Origin: Spirogloea muscicola
Taxonomy: Eukaryota; Streptophyta; Zygnematophyceae; Spirogloeales; Spirogloeaceae
Direction: 5' to 3'
Length of the DNA stretch: 41,320 nucleotides
NCBI GenBank assembly: GCA_009602725.1
Contig: WELB01000092.1
Span: forward strand, 211,950 to 253,269
The notes beneath the pieces are model-generated. The model ran no database searches. It was not told where the DNA came from and worked only from the letters and a program-made list of their open reading frames with translations. Positions 34,171 to 41,320 of this stretch are shown here, piece by piece; within the stretch, counting starts at the first letter, position 1; every line of letters begins with the position of its first letter. A program made the position numbers and the translations under genes.

Positions 34171-37100
34171 ATGGCGGGCGACGGCGCGGCGGCGGGCGGG
34201 CGCTGGATCAGCCGCCCGCCGGGCTGGCCGCAGAGCGGCGGCGCCCGCCACGACGCCCCCGTCCGCCTCTTCTGCTTCCCTCCGGTCAGCCTTCGGCCGC
34301 CGCCATGGCCAGCCAGCGCTCCATCTCGATGGGAAATGGAGTGGGTATCTGGTGATGGAGGGCCTGAGTGGCCTAGCACAAGGACGTTGGCAGATGTACA
34401 TTCACCTGCCGCTAACGGGGTGCCGCCGAAATGGGTTTGCCGCAGGCGGCCACGGGCGCGTGGGTGTACCACCGCTGGGCCGCGGAGCTGGCGCCCGACG
34501 TCGAGGTGCCTTTCCTTGCCCTGTGCTTTTTTCACATCAAAAACCCCAAACCCTGAACGACACTTGATTGCTGCACCTTGCCCTGTGCCTTTTACCATCC
34601 AAAACACTAAACTTAAGACCTAACACTGAAACCCAAACCCCAACACCTGGACTTGATCTCCTCCAAGCCATGGCGAGCCTAAGCGGGCGCCGCCACCGAC
34701 TGGCCGGTCGGCAGGTGATGCCGGTGGAGCTCCCCGGCCGCGGCGCGCGGCTGGGGGAGCCGCAGCCGGCGTCGCTGCGGCTCCTAGTCGCGGCGTGCCT
34801 CGCCGGCCTCCTCCCCCTGCTGCTTGACAAGGTGAGCCCGGTGTCCGAGTCCAGGTTGTTGGGACCACTGCTTCTGCTTAGTGTTCCTTTTCGGAGATAG
34901 GGGTTTAGAATAGAGGTTGGGCTTCTGAGACCTTCAGAAGCGGAGCCCTTTCTTGCACAGCAGACCCCCCCGCCCCATCTTCCAGTCGTGCGGTATTGCT
35001 TGAGGCACTGTGCCTAGATTCCTCGCAAGCTCGCTGTGCTATGCTGAAAAAGTTGCAGGATCTGTGGTGCAGGGGATTTAAGTCCATGTGTGTATTGACT
35101 TGTTTTAACTTTGTTCATGGTCGCCTCAGGTACCTGATTAAGGGTCTAGATGTCAGGGTCTAGGGGTCAACTTCAGAGCTCACCAGCAGGCGGGGCCGTG
35201 CTCGCAGGCCCTCACGCTCATCCCTTCTGCAGCCCTTTGCTCTGTTCGGCCACAGCATGGGCGCCTGGATTGCGTACGAGTTTGCCCACGAGATCCAGCG
35301 GCTGCACAGAAGTGAAACTGCAGGCTCTTCGCGAGGGCCCTCATCACCCGTGGCGGAATCCGGCTTGGCAGCACCAGCAATGGCAGTAGACTCCTGCCCG
35401 ATGCCGGTCAAGCTCTACGCGTCATGCAACCGGTCAGCCTTGGTTGCCTGTAGTGCTCTTAGATTGCTCGACCTGCTGGGTGCTGGGTCCAGACTCTCTA
35501 GTGACGTAGTTGACGTGCTACTCCGCTCCCTGGGCAAGCTTTAGATAGCTTGTCACAAGTCAACCGTATCCCATAGTCCGTTGTCTTGTCACATCAAGGA
35601 CCTTACCGAATCAGGGTCGGTAATGGTAATGGACAATTGCTGTATCATAGTGTGTTCCCTGCTATCAATGTAAAATCTGCATTTAGGCTTGCTTTTATTC
35701 AAATGCCAGATGTGCTACAACAACCGCTACGCTCCCCTTTTGTATAACAAAGCTTCCAGTAGTCTAGGCACAACTGTATTCATGTACCACCAACACAACT
35801 GCTCAACAAGCATTCTTGTAATACATAGTTCGTCTCTGTCAAAACACCTTTGACAAACGCATCAATCAATGGCAGCAGTGTGCTGGCTGCTACTCATCTC
35901 GTTGCCTCTGGTCGGTATGGCAGGTCCCCACATTTGGCGGACGTTGCGCACGATGTAGACCCCACATCCTTCGCCGACCTCACCTCGGCCGAGTTCTGGC
36001 GGTGCTTCTTTCGTCGCTACGGCTCTGTGTCCACCCTCCAGGTCCGCAAGCAGCAGTCGTGTTGAGCACTTCGTGACTTCGTGTCTCCTTGACCTAAAGA
36101 TGCAACCTACACAGCACACCTTGTCTCCTTTGGCTGCTCCTTCTCTGGATTGTTCCTGAGAACTTCTGAGTTGCAATCCTGGATATTCTGTCATCCACCT
36201 TGAATGTAGCTCAATCTGAGGAGTATGTCAACACACTATCTGCATGGTGGCTGGAGCTTCTAGCATGCTGCGTACAACCAACCTGCTTCCTTGTGATGGC
36301 CTCTCATGGGTGGCCCTGCCTGTGCAGACTGAGGCGGCACGTGAACATGCTCTGCCTCTCCTGAAGGCCGACTTTCGATGTCAGATTTGCCAGCTTATTT
36401 AGTCTTGGTTCACTGAAGTGTTTGTGCTTGGACACGTAGCATCTTAACAGGAGGCTTTTACCAGCACGAAATTATTTGCACATGTTCAACAGCTCCTACA
36501 CTGACAGCATCTTGTGCTTCGCCGACCCTGTGCCAGTGCTGGAGATGTACGAGCCAACCCTTGCTCCACTCGCCATCCCAGTCGACGCGCTCGCCGCCGA
36601 TGCGGACACGAGATATACTAGGAACCAGGTATTGGATACATGCCCTTGTTCGTCGCAGTCACTGACGCAGTCAAGAAAAGACAGCCATAGCAGCTTCTGT
36701 GCCTCTTCCTTCACTCACTACATGTTCTCGCCTCGCTCTGATTTTCCTACCGGTTGCGCTTGCTCACTTCCTTGACTCTACTTCTCCTTACCAGATGCAA
36801 CTGGGATGCCGCACGTTGAGCACTTGCATTCCGATGACATTCTCTTTGTCAAGGATATGGGCTTGCATGAGCAAGGCGTAGCATGACAGAGTTTGAGATA
36901 TGCTGTGCAGATTTCAGCTTGGAAGCACAGCACCTGTGCAGGGTTCTCAGAGCACTGGTTCCAAGGTTCTCATCTCTGACTTAGCAAGTACTTGCCAGAT
37001 CTGCCCGCTCCCTGTGAGCAGCATCAGCCAGAGTCCTTCAGAACGAGTTTGCATGCCTGCTTAAGCAAGTGTACTCCATTGGGCCGATGCATAGCATGGA

Positions 37101-37338
37101 CAGTGAGCTGCCTTCCAGATGTTGTTGTGGATAGCGAGCTGCCTTTAAGGTGCTTTTGGCAATGCTCGTTGGATAGGAGCAGGGTGCTGACGACTCCACA
37201 ACCCGGTCCTCACCATGTCCCCTTGTTCTTTGAGCTGCAGGGGGCCATTGGTTAATCAGAGAGGACCCTGCCGTCATGCTTGCACACCTACGTGATGACT
37301 TGGCCGCTGCTAGACTCGAGCAGGCAGCGTCGTCCTGA
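34171..37338 (+). CDS. Stand-alone type II thioesterase (OLAH/TEII-like alpha/beta hydrolase)
   Basis: Hydrolase that releases acyl groups from acyl-carrier-protein thioesters; family members edit polyketide or peptide synthases or release fatty acids. Exons: 34171-34284, 34446-34505, 34715-34831, 35233-35432, 35924-36041, 36328-36379, 36537-36628, 36911-36965 and 37241-37338. All phases agree, 301 residues. Motifs in order: VRLFCFPP followed by AATGAWVYHRWAAELAPDVE, VELPGRGARLGEP, the nucleophile elbow FALFGHSMGAWIAYEFA (Ser in GHSMG), an insertion of about 30 Ser/Ala-rich residues, FWRCFFRRYG, LEMYEPTLAPLAIPVDALAA with the likely catalytic Asp region, and GGHWLIREDPAVMLAHL with the catalytic His. 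There is no carrier or synthase domain in the window, so it acts as a free-standing protein. No clear transit peptide. Its partner synthase is unknown. Confidence 0.9.
34335..34415. repeat. Dispersed intronic element, copy 2
   Basis: Partner of 21264-21340, with GGAGGGCCTGAGTGGCC and CAGATGTACATTCACCTGC. It lies in intron 1 of the thioesterase gene. Confidence 0.75.
34536..34645. repeat. Telomere-like degenerate repeats in thioesterase intron
   Basis: AACCCCAAACCCTGAA, CACTAAACTTAAGACC and GAAACCCAAACCCCAAC resemble decayed CCCTAAA units. They are interleaved with a short direct repeat CCTTGCCCTGTGC (34514 and 34579). Confidence 0.45.
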
Positions 37339-38037
37339 GACAGATGGCTGCTGGGCGCCTCTAGCTGAGCAGCGCTCGTCGCAGACCACTAGCGGAAGGG
37401 TTTTGACCTTAGTGTTGTCACCTAGTAGCGAGTACCTCACATGGGTGCTGCTTCGATATAGGTCCCGTGATGCTCACAAGGATTCCTCTGAGCGCGCTTC
37501 CTTCAATGCGAGCATCTTTGCTATGTAGCTGTGGAAGCTTGCAAGGAAGAGGATGCAATCTATATTGAATGACTATAGCGAATGCTTCATGGAGCATCGC
37601 AGGCTGTAAGAGTCTGACGGGCTTTGTCACAACAGCATGTGTGCAGGCCCATCGCCTGGTACATCACTTGCAGTCCTTGTGTCAGCTTGCCACTTTAGTA
37701 GGCGATGGAGCACCAGCGCTGCTGGCGCTGGAAGACAATGCTGCCAAGGCATGATGTTGCAATGGCATGGCAACTTGTGAGACTGCTAGCTTCATGGATG
37801 TGTCGCTGACGAAGATTCGCTTGTCACTTTGGAGAAATGTGAGTAGGAGCTGCTGAAGAGCGCAGCCGCCCAGGGCGAGGAAATGCCATAATGATGAGCT
37901 GGGATTGTGCAGAGACGCACAGTCCACAGAAACCCCAGTCGTGACTGATGGTTTAGCTCGCATCCAGGTAATGGTGAGAGTTAGAGCAACCGACAACCCC
38001 CAGCGCCGCCTCGGCCGCCACCGTTGCCCACTGCCGC
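37339..38037. other. Convergent spacer between thioesterase and MKP1
   Basis: Two converging 3' ends. A TGTAA motif at about 37604 fits the green-algal polyadenylation signal but is 270 bp past the stop. No further gene or repeat is seen. Confidence 0.5.
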
Positions 38038-41000
38038 TCACCGCTGGCTTTCCTTGTCTGTATCAGTGTCGGTCGGCCATTCGACAGATGCTCCTGGGAG
38101 CGGCGGGATAAGCCTGTCGCTGCTCTCGGCAGAGCTCGGCGGAGGGCCTGTGAATGGGAAGGACATTCGGCGGAGGACCTCACGCGGCGAGCTCACGAAC
38201 AGCGGCCTCGCCACATTCGTAGCCGCTGCTTGGCCACCAAAGCCGGCCTTCTTGCGGCTGCCGTCCGCAGAGTGGCCACCGCCGGGGCTCCTGTGGGAGA
38301 CGCGCTTAGGGCCGCAACCCACGGGGGCGCAGGAGAGCAGGCCGCCGCCGCCAGAGCCAAAGTGCGGCGGCGAGACGTCGCGCGGCTCCACGCGGATGGG
38401 CGCCGAGATGTGCATGGGCGGCGAAAACGAGGAGGCCGGCGGCGAAGGCGGCAGTGGCGCGGACGACGGCATGCGGAGGCCGTTGGGCGAGGTGGCTGGC
38501 AATGCCGCACGGCTAACGAGGGGGCCGGCGAAGGGCCGCGCGCCTGCACCCGGGGAGGCCGCCGACTTGGATGGCGACGGGCCCGGCGAGGGTCCCGGAT
38601 CGTCGGGGTACTCGAGCGAGGGCACGGCGAGGTGGTGCGGCGGCGCGGAGAGCGCCGCCGGCAGCCGGGCATTACGCGGCCGTGCCACTGCCACTGGCGA
38701 GGGCGACGGGTGGTGCCAGTCCGACGACTCACTGGACTCGCTCGGCCGACCGTCTCGGCCGACCGCTGACCTCGATGACGGCTCCTCGTCCTCCTCTGAT
38801 TCCGTCGCAGCTTCAGCACTCGGCGCTGCCTCTTCCTCGTTTGCCGCCCCCAAGTCCACAACGTCCAGGCGACCTGCTGTGCTTTCGCTCGACCAGCCGC
38901 TTGCTGCAGCACTGCTCTCCGGCTGCCCAGCGGAGCTGGCGGAGGAGCTTTCTGTCGCCGTCGATGCCGTCACTGCAGCGTCTGGCCCCACTCGCATCGC
39001 AAGCGGCTGCTGGCGTCCGACGCTTCCGCCACCGGCGGCGGGGCTGGACTCCGGCACAAAGTCCTTGCCATGCGCAGCGGCCAAGGCTGCGGCGAGCAAT
39101 GCTGCGTCGCGGCTGTTGCCGCGGTACGCTGGGAAGCTGCGGCTGTGCTCGCGGCGCAGCTTGTTACCCCACCCGCTGTCGCGTGCAGGCATGAGCTTGA
39201 GCGCGCCGACGGAGCCCGGGACAGCCGGCGGCGCGCCGCCCTCACGCGCCGTCCGGTAGATTCCAAACTCGTAGTCGTATCCCGCCACCTGCTGCACCGC
39301 GTTGTCGGCGGCAGTGGCAGCCCGTGCCCGCAGCGGGCTGACGCTGGGCGAGAGATTGCTGCCGCTCAGCCGCCCCGCGAGGAACTTCACGCCCCACCCC
39401 TCTCCTGACGTGTCTGCGGCCGCCCCAGCTGCGGCTGCCGTCGGCGAAGCTGCAGCAGGAGGGGCTGTGCTCAGAGGAGGCCGCCGGAGGGGCGAGGCTG
39501 ATGCTCCGCCAACGCGGCCCTCGGCAACGTCGCCGCCGCTGGCACGCCCGAATGCGTCCCAGAACTCGGCGGGCTCCTCGCCCTCATGCACGGGCACCAG
39601 CGCGCCGCCCACGGGCAGCTCATACCGCACAATCTGGTCCGCCGCAACATCCGCTGCAGCTGCCATGAAGCGGTCGCACTCCCCGCCGCGCCACCTGTAC
39701 ACCAGGTTCCCCGCATGCAACAGGAAGGCGCCCCGCGGGTCCAGCACCTGCAGGAGCACACGGCAAGGATGTGATGGTTGTTGCATCAGCTTTCAGAGTG
39801 GATAATGAAGCCCTTGGCATTCATTAACTCGAGATATCTGCCGCCCCTGCTATGCTTGATGCACAGTAGGGATGCTGCAGCTAAAGTCTGTCGTGAGCTC
39901 TGGTCAATTTCTCAATGAAGTATTCATGCGAATGTCAATGACAGCTGGGACGTGCCGCAATGAGAAGGTTGCCAGTCAATAGCTTCCGCTAGACTGACCT
40001 GTGACAGCGAAGTGCCGACAGACTTGGGAACGAGATGGAGGGGATCATAGGGCGAGTGCGGCGCCATGCGGTACAGCCGAGGCTGAGCGTTGTATCCATT
40101 GCTGCCATTGTGGCCAGCCCCGCTGCCTCTGCTGCTGCCGCCGGTGCCGCTGCTGCTGCCAGAGCCGAAGCTGCCGACTGCCGAAGGGTTGACGCGCTTC
40201 TGCCACTGCAAGAGCTGGCAGGCGAAGCCCATGTTTGGGTTGGTCACGCCGCGCTTCTCCTTGACTTCGCGAAAGACGTCCTCAAACGATGCTCCCTGCA
40301 GGGGGCAGAGGGGAGAGCCACAAGGACGGCGTCAGCTGTTGCTCAGCACCTCAGGCTTCTCAATGAGCGTTCAAGTTCTCCAGCAGCCAGGACGTAAGGC
40401 CTGCACTGCAAAGCCTCACTTGTGCAAGGTCTCGACCACACAATGGACGCGCGCATCTTGAGCTTTGCTCACAAAATGGCCGAACTATTCAGCCTTCCGA
40501 GCATGAGACATGGTTGTGTTAGGCAGGTCACGAGATGAGGAAGAGTGGTCAGCGACGTACGCTGCGCCACATGAGGTAGCCGATGACGAGCGACGAGGAG
40601 CGGGAGACGCCCTGGTAGCAGTGCACAAACACGCGGCCTTTGAGCTCCCGCACCTCCTCGATGTAGTCAAACACGTCGTATAGCACCGACGTGATGTCCT
40701 CCGCAGGCGTGTCCTGGACGACGAAAGACCAGTGGGTAGCAGAAGCCATACTCAGATAAATCGTGCACGTGCTGAGCATCGAACTGCTGTCCTGCAGACT
40801 GTCATGTCATCGACATCTGAATGTCCACAAAGTCAAGCAGCTGGATGCAGCTTTGGCGCTCGTGTGGGGACATTGCAGTCACCAGGCATATTGCAACTGC
40901 AGCAGGAGCAGTCCCTGCATAGAGGACGTATTTGCTGGGCACTGGTCGCAGCCATGGCTACCATGGAGACAGCAAGTCGAGGCCATGGTCTTGACCATGG

Positions 41001-41320
41001 CTACCATGTAGACAGCAAGTCGAGGAGTAATGGAGGTGGGGCGTGCCTGCAGCCAGAGGGTCTTGTACTCGAGCTCGCTGGGGAAGTACTCGGGGCACAC
41101 GAAGCCGACGCAGTTGAGGACGTGCGTGATGCCACACTCGCGGAGCTTGTCGCGATTCTTGGCGACGACGTCGGAGCCGAGGTACACGTGGTCCGCGACC
41201 TTGGAGCACTCCTTCTCGAAGAAGGCGAACTTGTCGCGCCGCGCCTGGAGCTCCGACGCCTCGCCGCCCATGCCGCCCATGCCGCCGCCGCTGCCCGGGC
41301 CGCCGCCGCCGCCACGCAGC
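38038..41320 (-). CDS. MKP1: MAP-kinase phosphatase 1 (DSP plus gelsolin-like domain), 5' end possibly cut
   Basis: Dual-specificity phosphatase that dephosphorylates and inactivates MAP kinases; in plants it restrains stress and UV-B signalling. Reverse-strand exons: 41320-41047, 40713-40561, 40295-39999 and 39747-38038, all in phase. From the ATG at 41280 the product is 797 residues, close to the plant length. That ATG is preceded by an open Gly-rich frame reaching the window edge, so the true start may lie outside. The DSP domain (about residues 20-180) shows CSKVADHVYLGSDVVAKN, ITHVLNCVGFVCPEYFPSE and the signature VHCYQGVSRSSSLVIGYLMW with catalytic Cys and Arg. DPNMGFACQLLQWQKRV-like and YRMAPHSPYDPLHLVPK blocks follow, then a gelsolin-type domain (DPRGAFLLHAGNLVYRW to EFWDAF). 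The last 400 residues are Ser/Pro/Ala-rich and probably disordered. The intron after exon 1 is GC-AG. Confidence 0.95.
40714..41046 (-). other. GC-AG intron in MKP1
   Basis: On the reverse strand CTCTGGCTGCAG|GCACGC to GTCGTCCAG|GACACG joins LWLQ to DTPAEDI, as in plant MKP1. There is no GT at or near the donor. Confidence 0.88.
40952..41025 (+). repeat. 43-bp tandem repeat in MKP1 intron
   Basis: CCATGGCTACCATG(G/T)AGAC then AGCAAGTCGAGG occurs at 40952 and 40995. Within each unit CCATGG is palindromic. Confidence 0.85.

Noticed and set aside
38024-39259. 411-codon forward open frame antisense to MKP1
   Set aside because: It lies wholly over the GC-rich last exon of MKP1, has no family features and is explained by strong third-position GC bias creating open antisense frames.
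1-41320. Biosynthetic gene cluster or defence system around the thioesterase and acetyltransferase
   Set aside because: The neighbours are housekeeping genes on both strands separated by repeats; there is no synthase, transporter or regulator with them.

Overview
This is a stretch of nuclear DNA from a green alga, most likely a chlorophyte and possibly a trebouxiophyte. The evidence is a set of chloroplast genes (PLGG1, OHP1, a starch-synthase relative), a plant-type MKP1, GC-rich coding sequence, short introns (about 60-320 bp) in every gene, and GGC/GCC tracts at the starts of several genes. Species assignment is inference; no rRNA or organelle marker is present.

Layout. Eight protein genes can be assembled exon by exon from conserved protein blocks plus splice phase. 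Left part, + strand: PLGG1, the chloroplast glycolate/glycerate translocator (about 257-3313); then URB1/NPA1, a very large nucleolar ribosome-assembly scaffold (4154-16482, about 2,540 residues in about 21 exons). A repeat-rich block follows (16.9-18.7 kb). Middle: a METTL21-like protein-lysine methyltransferase (+, 18900-20943), tail-to-tail with OHP1, a one-helix light-harvesting-like protein (-, 21152-21743), then a starch-synthase IV/V-like protein (-, 22294 to about 28.9 kb). Right part: an AANAT-type GNAT acetyltransferase (-, 30714-31928), a stand-alone type II thioesterase (+, 34171-37338), and MKP1, a MAP-kinase phosphatase with dual-specificity phosphatase and gelsolin-like domains (-, 38038 to beyond the window end).

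The genes do not form a pathway cluster; this is an ordinary mosaic of housekeeping genes. The notable points are: (i) the starch-synthase-like protein keeps the full two-domain GT-B fold but has lost its diagnostic substrate-binding motifs, so it looks like a catalytically dead, SS5-like factor; (ii) at least five of roughly 65 introns use GC-AG boundaries, a high share; (iii) a dispersed repeat family with a GGCTGG/CCAGCC-type core occurs at least fifteen times between genes and in an intron, including a nested inverted-repeat block, and a 159-bp direct-repeat pair flanks URB1; (iv) both single-N positions lie exactly where gene models need missing sequence.

First exons carrying transit peptides (PLGG1, OHP1, starch-synthase-like gene) and one junction in the methyltransferase could not be fixed from sequence alone. 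No RNA genes, CRISPR arrays, viral genes or complete autonomous transposons were seen.
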